Position numbers and translations under genes: made by a program. A stretch of DNA of 64,000 nucleotides from Actinomadura litoris (GTDB lineage: Bacteria; Actinomycetota; Actinomycetes; Streptosporangiales; Streptosporangiaceae): positions 62,001-126,000 of the forward strand of contig NZ_WOFH01000003.1 in the NCBI RefSeq assembly GCF_009733595.1, written 5' to 3'. Below the pieces are notes generated by a model that saw nothing but the letters and a program-made list of their open reading frames with translations, was not told the DNA's origin and made no database searches. Positions 17,341 through 28,628 of this stretch are shown here, in pieces (the first letter of the stretch is position 1; each line of letters begins with the position of its first letter).

Positions 17341-18365
17341 GCCCCGTGCACGAGCACGTCGCGTCCCTGCTCGGCTCCTGGGCGTTGGGCGCGTGCTCGG
17401 ACGAGGAGACGCGGCTCGTCATGGGCCACGTCCCGCACTGTCCCGCCTGCATGGAGGAGAGCCTCCTGCTCGGTGGCGTCGCGGGTCTTCTCGACGGCGT
17501 CCGGCCCGGCGCGTCCCTGCGTGAGCGGACCCTCGCGGGCGCACGCGCCCGGCGGCGGCCGGTGGCGCCCTCCGTCCCGTCCTATGCGGCGCCCTACGCG
17601 GCGCTGGTGTCGATGCTGGACGCGCTGCTGGCGGAGCTGTCGCGGCGCGCGTGGTCCACCAACGTCATCTACGACTGGTCCGTCCAGGACGTCGTCGCCC
17701 ACCTGTCCGCCACCGATTCCCTTCTGGCGGAGCAGTTGAACACGCAGGACGGCGCCCCCGTTTTGGCACGTGCCGAACCTGCGCAGGGGGCAGACGCCCG
17801 GGACGTGGACGCGCGCACGGCCCTCGTCATCGACGAGCAGCGCGGACGCGGCCACGAGGAGACGCGGGTGTCCTGGCGCGCCCAGGCCGACGCGTTGTGC
17901 GCGCGCCTGGACGAGGAGGCGGCCGCCATCCGGGTGGTCCTCAAGTTCCCGATGCGGACGGACAGCGCGGTGGTCGCCCGCGCGTTCGAGACCTGGGTCC
18001 ACGCCCGCGACATCGCGACGGCGACCGGCCACTCGCTGCCCCCGCCGCCGCCCGAGCATCTGCACGCGATCGCGACCCTGGGCGTCCGTGCGCTCCCCGG
18101 GGCGCTCGCGCTGCGCGAGGGGCGGGCCGCGGCCGGCGAGAGCGTCCACGTCGATCTGAGGGGCCCCGGCGGGGGAGCCTGGCATCTGCCGCTCGGCCCG
18201 TCCGCCCCCGACAAGCCGACCGTGACGCTCGCGCTCGACACGATGGACTTCTGCCTTCTCGCCGCGGAACGGCTGCGACCGGGCGAGATACGGGTCGACG
18301 TGGGCGGGGACGTGCCGCTGGGCCGCCGCATCCTCGCCGCCGCCTCCGCCTTCGCCGGCCCCTGA
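17337..18365 (+). CDS. zinc-finger, maleylpyruvate-isomerase-family mycothiol-dependent-type protein
   Basis: 342 residues. The N-terminal ~45 residues are a putative zinc-finger of the anti-sigma type (HEHVASLLGSWALGACS and GHVPHCPACMEE). The remainder is the DinB-like four-helix domain of the mycothiol-dependent maleylpyruvate isomerase family (DWSVQDVVAHLSATDSLLAEQL, FETWVHARDIATATGH with metal-binding His residues) and its C-terminal domain. The start overlaps the stop of the sigma-4-like gene by ATGA. Zinc finger plus MPI domain after a sigma-like gene suggests an anti-sigma-derived or thiol-sensing protein; the enzymatic activity is unproven. Confidence 0.85.
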   Translation: MSPVHEHVASLLGSWALGACSDEETRLVMGHVPHCPACMEESLLLGGVAGLLDGVRPGASLRERTLAGARARRRPVAPSVPSYAAPYAALVSMLDALLAELSRRAWSTNVIYDWSVQDVVAHLSATDSLLAEQLNTQDGAPVLARAEPAQGADARDVDARTALVIDEQRGRGHEETRVSWRAQADALCARLDEEAAAIRVVLKFPMRTDSAVVARAFETWVHARDIATATGHSLPPPPPEHLHAIATLGVRALPGALALREGRAAAGESVHVDLRGPGGGAWHLPLGPSAPDKPTVTLALDTMDFCLLAAERLRPGEIRVDVGGDVPLGRRILAAASAFAGP

Positions 18366-18428
18366 CACCGGGCCCGTCGCGCGACCGGCATTCCCCTTTT
18401 GTCGGTGTCGTGCCCTAGCATCGCGGAC

Positions 18429-19625
18429 GTGGACGAGGTAGAGCTCAGCGCGGACGAGGCACGGCGGCTGCAACTCCGGGCCCAGGGGTTCCTGGGGGCC
18501 CGGCCCAAGGGCGGTGTGCCCGCCATGCTGGAAAGGCTGGGGGCCGTCCAGCTGGACACGATCTCGGTTCTGGCACGGTCCCACGAGTTGATTCCCTATG
18601 CCCGGCTCGGCCCGGTGGGGCGGAACGCGATCGAGACCGCCTATTGGGGCAATGGCACGTATGGGGCATTCGAGTATTGGGCTCACGCGGCGTCCATAAT
18701 CCCGATGGCCGACTGGCCGCTGTTCGAGTTCCGCCGCCGCGCGTACCGGAGCCGGGGTTGGCGCTGGCACAAGGTTCCGGAGGGCGTCTGCGACCAGATC
18801 CGGGCACGGCTCCGCTCGGACGGGCCGCTCACCACGAAGGAGCTGGGCGGCGCCAAGGCCAGCTCCGAATGGTGGGACTGGAGCGACCACAAGATCGCTA
18901 TCGAGTGGCTGCTCGACATCGGCGAGGCCGTCTGCGTGGAGCGGGTGGGCTGGCGGCGGGTGTACGACCTGGCGGAGCGGGCCGTCCCGGAGGAGCTCCG
19001 CATGCGGGAGCCGGACGACGACGCCTGCCTGACGGCGCTCGTCGCTCGCGCGGGCAGGGCCCTCGGCGTGGCGACGCGGGGGGACCTCGCCGACTACTAC
19101 CGCGTCCGGCAAGACCAGGTGGACCGGGTGATCGAGGCGACGGGCCTCGTCAGGGCGTCGGTGCGGGGATGGACGCAACCCGCGTGGGCCGACCCCCAGG
19201 CGCTGGAGGTCCCGCCCAAGGGCAGGCACATGACGACGCTGCTCTCGCCCTTCGACTCCCTCGTGTGGGACAGGGCCCGTGCCTCACGCGTCTTCGGTTT
19301 CGACCACCGGCTGGAGGCGTACGTCCCCAAGGCCAAGCGCGTGCACGGCTACTTCGCGATGCCGCTGCTGGCAGGGGGGCGCATCCTGGGCCGCGTCGAC
19401 CCCGCCAGGGAGGGAGGCACGCTCATCGCCCGGCAGGTGACCTTCGAGCCCTGGGCGGTCAGGACCGCTCCCCGCGCGGAGACGGCCGCGGCCTCCCTCG
19501 CCACGGCGCTCTGGCGCGCGGCCTCCTGGGTCGGATGCGACGACGTGCGCGTCGAGCGGATCGTCCCGGACGGCGTCGACCGCGCCCTCCTCGACGCCGC
19601 CCTCAAGTCCGCCGCCACCGGCTAG
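18429..19625 (+). CDS. winged-helix protein of the YcaQ DNA glycosylase family
   Basis: About 398 residues. The motif LGAVQLDTISVLARSHELIPYAR near the N-terminus, FEYWAHAASIIPMADWPLF, and the C-terminal SPFDSLVWDRARASRVFGFDHRLE and HGYFAMPLL are characteristic of the winged-helix (HTH_42/YcaQ/AlkX) family, whose studied members unhook interstrand DNA crosslinks. The QxD-type catalytic region is visible as AVQLDT. GTG at 18429 is preferred over TTG 18399 because VDEVELSADEARRL is the usual opening. It has TAGCAT eight bases upstream, so a leaderless mRNA is possible. Confidence 0.9.
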   Translation: MDEVELSADEARRLQLRAQGFLGARPKGGVPAMLERLGAVQLDTISVLARSHELIPYARLGPVGRNAIETAYWGNGTYGAFEYWAHAASIIPMADWPLFEFRRRAYRSRGWRWHKVPEGVCDQIRARLRSDGPLTTKELGGAKASSEWWDWSDHKIAIEWLLDIGEAVCVERVGWRRVYDLAERAVPEELRMREPDDDACLTALVARAGRALGVATRGDLADYYRVRQDQVDRVIEATGLVRASVRGWTQPAWADPQALEVPPKGRHMTTLLSPFDSLVWDRARASRVFGFDHRLEAYVPKAKRVHGYFAMPLLAGGRILGRVDPAREGGTLIARQVTFEPWAVRTAPRAETAAASLATALWRAASWVGCDDVRVERIVPDGVDRALLDAALKSAATG

Positions 19626-19725
19626 GGGCCGCCACCGGCCAGAACCTCCGCCACTGGCCGGAAGGCGCCATCGGCGTGCGGCCGCCGCTGGCCGGAACAC
19701 GCCGAAGACGCCCGGCCCGCCGGCC

Positions 19726-19774
19726 GGACCGCCGGAGCGGGTGGCGCGGCGTGCGCCACCCGCTCCGGCGGTCC
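19726..19774. terminator. bidirectional hairpin terminator
   Basis: A perfect 22-bp stem (19726-19747 with 19753-19774) and a 5-base loop lie between two convergent genes, the YcaQ-like gene and the HGxxPAAW-type gene. The length and position fit a terminator used from both sides, although neither side has a clear T run. Confidence 0.8.
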
Positions 19775-19788
19775 GATGTACGGCCAGG

Positions 19789-20247
19789 TCAGCCGTGCGG
19801 TGTCTGCTGCGGGTCCGTGGCGATGGGACGGTCGATGGCCTCGCCCTGCTCGCCGCCGCGCCGCTTGTCCGAGCGCGAGCCGAACAGCGAGTAGTCGACG
19901 ATCTCGGGGATGACGCGGGGCGCGTCCACCACCACGTCTGAGAAGAGGTGGACGAGGCCACTGACGATCATGCCGACGACGATGATCCCGACACCGACGT
20001 AGAACATGATCCAGGCCGGTCCCAGGCAGATCGCGACGCCGCCGACGACGAACCCCGCGAAGATGATCGTGACGGCGACCCACGAACCCGGCCGCCCGGC
20101 GTGGGAGCCGTGCGACTCCGCTCGCGCCGCGCCGTTCGACTCCCCGGTGTGCGACGCTCGTGACCCTCCGCCACCTGGACGGCGCGCCCCGCGCGAGTCG
20201 GATCCCTCAGAGCCGTACGGCTCTCCTGTCTGCGGTTCTTCGGACAC
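19789..20247 (-). CDS. HGxxPAAW-type (DUF6704-like) small membrane protein
   Basis: 152 residues: a disordered, Gly/Ser-rich N-terminus, the motif SHAGRPGSWVAVTIIFAGF (a variant of the HGxTPAAWT signature), two transmembrane helices (about residues 56-76 and 80-102) and a short tail. Members of this family are common in actinobacteria and have no known function. GTG at 20247 has GGGGAGG seven bases upstream. It is divergent from secA, sharing a 180-bp promoter region. Confidence 0.8.
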   Translation of the reverse strand: MSEEPQTGEPYGSEGSDSRGARRPGGGGSRASHTGESNGAARAESHGSHAGRPGSWVAVTIIFAGFVVGGVAICLGPAWIMFYVGVGIIVVGMIVSGLVHLFSDVVVDAPRVIPEIVDYSLFGSRSDKRRGGEQGEAIDRPIATDPQQTPHG

Positions 20248-20429
20248 CAGGCCTCCCCTTCCGTGCCGTCGGAGACCTATCCGGTACCCGAACGGTCAAA
20301 CGGAACGTTCTGTGGATTGCGTTGCGGAGTGACCTAGACCATTCTGGATCTCGCCTACGATGGGCATCGTACGTGTGGTGTGCGCGCCGCCAGGAGCGGT
20401 GACCCACGATCTGCAAGGAGTCTTCGAGA

Positions 20430-23345
<2,916 letters not shown>

Positions 23346-23354
23346 CACGTGATC

Positions 23355-23395
23355 GCGAGCGGCCTCCCGGACCTGGTCCGGGAGGCCGTTCTCGC
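23355..23395. terminator. hairpin terminator between secA and the Rv3235-like gene
   Basis: A 12-bp stem CGGCCTCCCGGA/TCCGGGAGGCCG with a 5-base loop, extended by GCGAG/CTCGC after a TT bulge. It lies 10 bases after the secA stop and 19 before the convergent gene's stop, so it can serve both. Confidence 0.85.
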
Positions 23396-23413
23396 ATTCA
23401 GGGGGACGCCGCG

Positions 23414-24298
23414 TCACGGCCCGGTGGTCTCCACGGCGGTGCAGCGCCAGCGCCCCCGGTGCAGTTCGAGCCGGAGCGCGAGCGCCCGCACCCGGCCCGC
23501 CACGACGGCCACCGCCCCCACCTCGGCGACCCCCGGCGCGGGCCGCTGCAACCAACTCGACAACACCCGAGCCGGAACAACCCGCCCCGCGGGAACCCTC
23601 CCCGTCGGCACGGCACCCCCTCCCGGCAAGGCCCGCCTCGGCAGCCCGGCGCCCGGCGGGTCGGTGCGTCCGGGTGAGGCGGCCCCCGGTGGGACGGCGC
23701 GCCTCAGAGCGGTGGCGCGCGGTCCGGCGGCGCGTCCGGGCCGCATGGTCCCCGGCGGGTCGGCGCGCCCCGGAGAAGCGTCGCGCGGTGGCGCGGCGCG
23801 GCCCTCCCGGCGGGCACCCGGCGGGGCGGTGCGGCCTGCGGTGGGCGGATAGAGGCGTTCCAGTTCCTGGCAGACCGCCGGGACCGCCACCTGGGAGAGC
23901 CGGTGTGCCGGGCGTGCTCCGGCCAGGACGTCCAGCACGATGCGCACGGTCGCCTCCGCGCGTGCGCGCAGTTCCGTCTCCACGCTCTCACCCGGCTGGA
24001 CGAGGCGCAGCGGACGCGGCGTCCGCGCATGCAGCGGCGCCCGGTTGAGCGCCAGCGCCCCGTCCGTACTCGGGGCCTGGGAGGGCCTCCACTCGGAAGG
24101 CGCGCCAGATACACGTTCCGCCGTAGAAGGCCCCGAAGGCACCTCGGATACGGGCCGCGCCGCGCCGGGTCCGCTCCGCCCGGTTGAGGCCGTGCTGGAC
24201 GCCGATCCGCCGCCGTCCCGCCACCGGGCGGACGACAGGACGGGCGTGTAGCGGACGATGCGAACGGCGGACACCGGCTGGACGGGGCGTCGGCCCAC
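23414..24298 (-). CDS. Rv3235 family protein
   Basis: 294 residues. The core is the segment VRIVLDVLAGARPAHRLSQ, the repeated Pro/Arg-rich middle, and the C-terminal block PAPGVAEVGAVAVVAGRVRA followed by ALALRLE and RGRWRCTAVE, which is the signature of the Rv3235 family found downstream of secA in mycobacteria and relatives. The usual family member is about 150-200 residues; here a long Pro/Arg/Gly-rich insertion (about residues 155-235) enlarges it. GTG at 24298 is selected because GAGGAGG lies just upstream; the frame is open further but without protein character. The function is unknown. Confidence 0.8.
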   Translation of the reverse strand: MGRRPVQPVSAVRIVRYTPVLSSARWRDGGGSASSTASTGRSGPGAARPVSEVPSGPSTAERVSGAPSEWRPSQAPSTDGALALNRAPLHARTPRPLRLVQPGESVETELRARAEATVRIVLDVLAGARPAHRLSQVAVPAVCQELERLYPPTAGRTAPPGARREGRAAPPRDASPGRADPPGTMRPGRAAGPRATALRRAVPPGAASPGRTDPPGAGLPRRALPGGGAVPTGRVPAGRVVPARVLSSWLQRPAPGVAEVGAVAVVAGRVRALALRLELHRGRWRCTAVETTGP

Positions 24299-24417
24299 GG
24301 CTACCTCCTCGAATCGGTTCGAGAAAAGGAGTCCTGAGCGGCCGAGAAAATACATGCTGGCCACATACGGCCAGTTCCGCATCCCTAAATATCACCGGAT
24401 ATTCGTGCGGAAAGGGC

Positions 24418-24447
24418 GGCGGCGGGGCGGTGGAGCGCCCCGCCGCC
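24418..24447 (-). terminator. hairpin terminator after the first IIC gene
   Basis: A perfect 12-bp stem GGCGGCGGGGCG/CGCCCCGCCGCC with a 6-base loop, about 50 bases beyond the stop of the IIC gene at 24499. Confidence 0.7.
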
Positions 24448-24498
24448 GCGTGGAGGGAGAGTCCCGGAGGGGTCGTGGGAGGTCCGGGGCTCTCGGGG

Positions 24499-25872
24499 TC
24501 AGCCGGAGGCGGGGGAGTCCTGGGGCGATCTGCGGTCGGGGTCGCGCGCGGGCTTGGCGCCGGCGGCCAGTTCGGGGTTGGTGGTCGGATCGGCGGCCAC
24601 CGACTCCTCGCCCTCGGGTTCGCGTCCCGGCGTGGCGAAGTCGAACCTCACGATGAGGAACTTGAACACGAAGTAGTAGACGAAGAAGTACAGGACGCCC
24701 AGCCCGATGATCAGCGGCAGGCCCTTGGTGTTGTCCTTGGACGCGTTCAGCAGCATGTCGATGCCGCCCGCCGAGAAGCCGAAGCCCATCTGGGCGCCCG
24801 CCGCCTCCATCAGGGCCATGGAGATGCCGGTCAGCACGACGTGCACCGCGTACAGGACAGGCGCGACGAACATGAACGCGAACTCGATCGGCTCGGTGAC
24901 GCCGGTGACGAAGGCGGTGAGCGCGGCGGAGATCATGATGCCGCCGACGGCGGGGCGGCGGTGCGGGGGCGCCGCGCGCCAGATGGCGAGGGCGGCGCCG
25001 GGCAGGCCGAACATGAGGACGGGGAAGAACCCGGCGGTGAAGCCGCCCGCGTGCGGGTCGCCGGCCAGGTAGCGGTTGATCTCGCCGTGCACGACGCCGT
25101 CCGGCCCCTTGTAGTCGCCGAACACGTACCAGATCAGGGAGTTCGGGATGTGGTGCAGGCCGAAGGGGAGCAGGAGCCGGTTGACGACGCCGTAGACGCC
25201 CGCGCCGAGCGCACCCGCGCCGGTGATCCAGTCGCCGAAGTCGGTCAGCCAGGTGCCGAAGACGGGCCAGATGAAGCCGATCGCGACGCCGATGCCGAGG
25301 GCGGCGACCGCGGTGATGATCGGGACGAACCGGCGGCCGCCGAAGAAGGCCAGGTAGGTGGGCAGCTTCACGCGGTTGAAGCGCTGGTAGAGCAGTGCCG
25401 CGACGACGCCGATGAGGATGCCGCCGAGGACGTCGGTGGGGTTGGTCGCGCCGAAGTCGATGACCTGCTTGGTCGTGCCCTCGTCGACCTTGGTGATCAG
25501 CACGCTGCTCTTGAGGTCGGCGGAGTGCGAGAACATGATCTTGGTGACCTGGTCGAAGACGAGGTACCCGACGAGCGCGGCGAGCGCCGTGGAGCCGTCG
25601 GACTTCTTGGCGAACCCGATGGCGACGCCGACCGCGAACAGCATCGGCAGGTGCTCGAAGAGCGTCTGCCCCGCGCCGCCGACGACCTCGGCGACGCGCG
25701 TCCAGCCGAGCCCGTCCGCGCCCAGCATGTCCTTCTGGCCGAGCCGGAACAGCAGGGCCGCGGCGGGCAGGACCGCGATCGGCAGCATGAGGCTGCGGCC
25801 GATCCGCTGGAGCACCGCGAGGATGCTCGACCCTCGGCGCGGCGCGCCCGCGTCCACGGTTGTCGAAGTCAT
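24499..25872 (-). CDS. nagE: PTS IIC permease, N-acetylglucosamine type (paralogue 1)
   Basis: 457 residues with about ten hydrophobic segments. The motifs LQRIGRSLMLPIAVLPAAAL, FAVGVAIGFAKKSDGSTAL, the active-site loop GLHHIPNSLIWY and GVTEPIEFAFMFVAP are those of glucose/GlcNAc-superfamily IIC proteins. There is no fused IIB or IIA; these are supplied by separate genes at 30927 and 31175. The start is ATG 25872 with GAGGAGG upstream, 21 bases after the dasR-like stop, so the two form an operon. By homology to Streptomyces NagE2 it imports GlcNAc with phosphorylation. Confidence 0.9.
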   Translation of the reverse strand: MTSTTVDAGAPRRGSSILAVLQRIGRSLMLPIAVLPAAALLFRLGQKDMLGADGLGWTRVAEVVGGAGQTLFEHLPMLFAVGVAIGFAKKSDGSTALAALVGYLVFDQVTKIMFSHSADLKSSVLITKVDEGTTKQVIDFGATNPTDVLGGILIGVVAALLYQRFNRVKLPTYLAFFGGRRFVPIITAVAALGIGVAIGFIWPVFGTWLTDFGDWITGAGALGAGVYGVVNRLLLPFGLHHIPNSLIWYVFGDYKGPDGVVHGEINRYLAGDPHAGGFTAGFFPVLMFGLPGAALAIWRAAPPHRRPAVGGIMISAALTAFVTGVTEPIEFAFMFVAPVLYAVHVVLTGISMALMEAAGAQMGFGFSAGGIDMLLNASKDNTKGLPLIIGLGVLYFFVYYFVFKFLIVRFDFATPGREPEGEESVAADPTTNPELAAGAKPARDPDRRSPQDSPASG

Positions 25873-25893
25873 CGGGGGTTCCTCCTCAGGGGG

Positions 25894-26634
25894 TTAGGAG
25901 TGCGGCGGGGGGTTTCCGAGGGCCGTGTGGATCTGGTAGCGGTCCGCCCTGTAGGTCGAGACGCCGAGTTCGGCGCAGATGCCACCGGTGTAGGAGCGGC
26001 GTTGCAGCAGCAGGACGGCGCTGCCGCGGGCGATCTGGAGGTGCCGGGCGTCGGCGGCGTCGGCGAGGCTGGCGTCGATGGTCTGGTCTCCCGCGTCGAA
26101 GACCAGCCCGTACACCGCCTCCAGCACGCCGTAGAGGGAGCGGTCGGCGAGCCGGCGGTCGAGCAGGTCGGGGGCGAGCGAGGCGAGGATATGGGCACGT
26201 TCCAGAGCCATCGGCTCGCCGTCGGCGGTCCGCAGCCGCTCGATGACGTGGATCTCGGTGCCGGGCTCGACCTCGAACATGCGGGCGAGGCGGGCGTCGG
26301 CGGGGACCGTGCGGCGGTCGAGGTCGACGGCGCCGGGCCGCAGCCCGCGGCTGAGCATGTCCTCGGTGAAGGAGACGAGCCGGAGCGGCATCTCGATCTT
26401 GGGACGGGCGACGAACGTGCCCTTGCCGGGGACGCGGTAGAGCCGCCCCTCGGAGACGAGCTGGTCGACGCCTTGGCGGACGGTCATGCGCGACAGCTCG
26501 TACCGGACGCACAGCTCGCGCTCGGACGGGATCGGCGCGTCGACGGGCAGCTCGGCGCTCTCGATCAGGTCCAGCAGGATGGCGCGGAGCTGGAAGTACT
26601 TCGGTACCGGGCTGTGCGGATCGATGGCTGTCAC
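25894..26634 (-). CDS. dasR: GntR/HutC-family regulator, DasR orthologue candidate
   Basis: 246 residues. The N-terminal winged helix reads PVPKYFQLRAILLDLIES, IPSERELCVRYELSRMTVRQ and GRLYRVPGKGTFVA, followed by a UTRA effector domain (TEDMLSRGLRP to the C-terminus). This is close to DasR, which represses GlcNAc uptake genes and is released by GlcN-6-P. GTG at 26634 gives the usual N-terminus; the frame is open to 26820 but that part is low-complexity. It is co-transcribed with a IIC gene and flanked by two dre-like sites (27041, 28554), consistent with control of both transcripts. Confidence 0.88.
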   Translation of the reverse strand: MTAIDPHSPVPKYFQLRAILLDLIESAELPVDAPIPSERELCVRYELSRMTVRQGVDQLVSEGRLYRVPGKGTFVARPKIEMPLRLVSFTEDMLSRGLRPGAVDLDRRTVPADARLARMFEVEPGTEIHVIERLRTADGEPMALERAHILASLAPDLLDRRLADRSLYGVLEAVYGLVFDAGDQTIDASLADAADARHLQIARGSAVLLLQRRSYTGGICAELGVSTYRADRYQIHTALGNPPPHS

Positions 26635-27144
26635 GGGGGAGTCCTCGATGGCCGGGGCCGGAGCGACGGGGTCGGCGGACGGATGGTCGGTCGGACGGGC
26701 GGCGGCTCGACGGGCGGACGGCCCGGGAGCGCCCCGGGCGGCTCGGGCTGGTCCGAGCCCGGGGTACGTCCCCCCGAACGCGTCCCCCGAACGTCCTGAA
26801 CCGTTCCAACGCCTGCGCACATCCCTGAAACGTCAGGGAAACCGGGACGCGCGCGCGGGTGGCGGCGCGGACGCGTGAGCGGCCCGGCGGTGGCCGGGCC
26901 CGAACGCGACCGGGTCGGTGCGACCGGCAGGGGTTGCCGGACCGGGCGCACAAACGGATGTGACCAGGCCGGACGTCGTCCGGTGCGTAATGCTAGGGAT
27001 GGGATGGGGGTTTCGGTTGTGATTCAGTTTGGTTCGTACTGGTCTAGGCCGGACTAGACCACATTGGGGAAAGACATGTCAATGCACAGATCCGTAACGA
27101 GCAGGTCACGGCTCCATCCTCTCAAGATCGAATGAATGCGCAGG
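26635..27144. other. gene-free region between dasR-like gene and second IIC gene
   Basis: About 510 bases with no credible gene. It holds one dre-like site at 27041-27060 and, reading on the minus strand, TAGCAT about 50 bases further, a possible -10 for a dasR transcript with a leader of some 350 bases. Either that leader is unusually long or the true dasR start lies upstream of the one chosen. Confidence 0.4.
27041..27060. promoter_or_regulatory. dre-like operator (DasR site) 1
   Basis: GGTCTAGGCCGGACTAGACC, an almost perfect palindrome in the context ACTGG..ACCACA. Each half resembles the Streptomyces DasR consensus with core TGGTCTAGACCA. It lies upstream of the dasR-like gene and downstream of the second IIC gene. 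Confidence 0.75.
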
Positions 27145-28461
27145 TCAGGTGGCCGGTCCGGGGGCCTGCCCGGCGTCGCTTTCGGACGGTGCGTCCTCCT
27201 CCCGCTCGCGGCCCGGTGTGGGCAGGTCGAACCTCTTGATCACGAACATGAACACCGCGTAGTAGAGGAAGAAGTAGACCACTCCCAGCGCCACGACCAG
27301 CCACAAATGCCGCGTGTTGTCCTTGGTGGCGTTCAACAGCATGTCGATCAGCCCGGCGGAGAAACTGAACCCGAGCTGCGCGTCCGCCGCCGCCAGAACG
27401 TACATCGAGATACCCGTGAGCAGCACGTGGATCACATACAGCAGCGGCGCGACGAACATGAACGAGAACTCGATCGGCTCGGTCACCCCGCAGACGAACG
27501 CGGTGAGCGCCGCCGAGATCATCAGGCCGCCGACCGCGCCGCGCCGGTGCGGCGCCGCCGAGCGCCAGATCGCCATCGCGGCGCCGGGCAGGCCGAACAT
27601 CAGCACCGGGAAGAACCCGGCGAGGAACGTGCCCGCGTGCGGGTCGCCCGCGAGGTAGCGGTTGATCTCGCCGTGGACGACGCCGTCCGGCCCCTTGTAG
27701 GTGCCGAACACGAACCAGATCAGCGAGTTCAGGATGTGGTGCAGGCCGAAGGGGAGCAGCAGCCGGTTCGAGACGCCGTAGATCCCGGCGCCGAGCGCGC
27801 CGAGGCCGGTGAGCCAGTCGCCGAAGTCGTCGATCCAGCCGCCGAGCGTCGGCCACACGACGCCGAAGACGACGCCGAGCACCAGCGCCGCCCCGGCCGA
27901 GACGATCGGGACGAACCGGCGGCCGCCGAAGAACGCCAGCCACGACACCAGCTTCACCCGGTAGAAGCGCTGGTAGAGCAGTGCGACCATCAGGCCGACG
28001 ACGATGCCGCCGAGCACCTGGGTCGGGTTCTTCAGCCCGTAGCCGATGGTCTCCTTGAGCGAGCCGTCCTCCTGGCGGACCATCTCCACCACGGTGCCCT
28101 TGAGCTCGCCGCTGTGGGAGAACATCACCTTGGAGACGCGGTCGAACACGAGGTAGGCGGCGACGGCGGCGAGCGCGGTGGACCCGTCGGACTTCTTGGC
28201 GAACCCGATCGCCACGCCGACCGCGAACAGCAGGGGGAGGTTGTCGAGCAGGGCGCCGCCCGCGGCCGCGAAGACCTCGGCGATCCGGTCCCAGCCGAGG
28301 CCGTCGACGCCGAGCAGGTCGTCCTGGCCGAGGCGCAGCAGGATGCCCGCCGCGGGCAGGACGGCGATGGGGAGCATGAGGCTGCGGCCGATCCGCTGCA
28401 GCACCCCGAACGTGGCGGACCACGCCCCGCGCATCCCTCCGGCCTCGGCCGTGGTGCTCAT
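27145..28461 (-). CDS. PTS IIC permease, N-acetylglucosamine type (paralogue 2)
   Basis: 438 residues, strongly similar along its length to the IIC protein at 24499 (shared LQRIGRSLMLPIAVLPAA, FAVGVAIGFAKKSDGSTAL, GGRRFVPI and TYKGPDGVVHGEINRYL). The active-site loop is GLHHILNSLIWF. As in the paralogue there is no fused IIB or IIA domain. ATG 28461 is preceded by GGGGGAGG. It is divergent from nagA across a strong dre-like operator, so it is probably repressed by DasR. The two paralogues may differ in substrate affinity or in amino-sugar specificity, which the sequence does not settle. Confidence 0.9.
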   Translation of the reverse strand: MSTTAEAGGMRGAWSATFGVLQRIGRSLMLPIAVLPAAGILLRLGQDDLLGVDGLGWDRIAEVFAAAGGALLDNLPLLFAVGVAIGFAKKSDGSTALAAVAAYLVFDRVSKVMFSHSGELKGTVVEMVRQEDGSLKETIGYGLKNPTQVLGGIVVGLMVALLYQRFYRVKLVSWLAFFGGRRFVPIVSAGAALVLGVVFGVVWPTLGGWIDDFGDWLTGLGALGAGIYGVSNRLLLPFGLHHILNSLIWFVFGTYKGPDGVVHGEINRYLAGDPHAGTFLAGFFPVLMFGLPGAAMAIWRSAAPHRRGAVGGLMISAALTAFVCGVTEPIEFSFMFVAPLLYVIHVLLTGISMYVLAAADAQLGFSFSAGLIDMLLNATKDNTRHLWLVVALGVVYFFLYYAVFMFVIKRFDLPTPGREREEDAPSESDAGQAPGPAT

Positions 28462-28516
28462 GGGCGGATGACCTCCCCCGAGACGACCCGAACCCGGACG
28501 AGTTCGGGCCGACGTC

Positions 28517-28546
28517 TTCAGCTGGCTCCGATTGGTGGGATAAGGT
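28517..28546 (+). promoter_or_regulatory. candidate nagA promoter
   Basis: TTCAGC (28517-28522) and TAAGGT (28541-28546) are spaced by 18 bases. The predicted start, near 28553, coincides with the beginning of the dre palindrome, so DasR binding would block initiation. Confidence 0.4.
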
Positions 28547-28580
28547 GCGTACTGGTCTAGTCCGGACTAGACCTGTACGC
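28547..28580. promoter_or_regulatory. dre-like operator (DasR site) 2, extended palindrome
   Basis: The 20-base core GGTCTAGTCCGGACTAGACC (28554-28573) is a perfect palindrome and is extended by GCGTAC and GTACGC to 34 bases with one mismatched pair. It can be read as two overlapping dre half-matches. It lies between the divergent IIC and nagA genes. Confidence 0.8.
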
Positions 28581-28628
28581 CCCGGCGGCGACGTTCCGCG
28601 ATCGTCGCGTCACAGAGAGCGCGCTCCA

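Noticed and set aside
20330-20341. dre-like site upstream of secA (TGACCTAGACCA)
   Set aside because: Two mismatches in the left half and no functional reason for DasR control of secA; probably chance.
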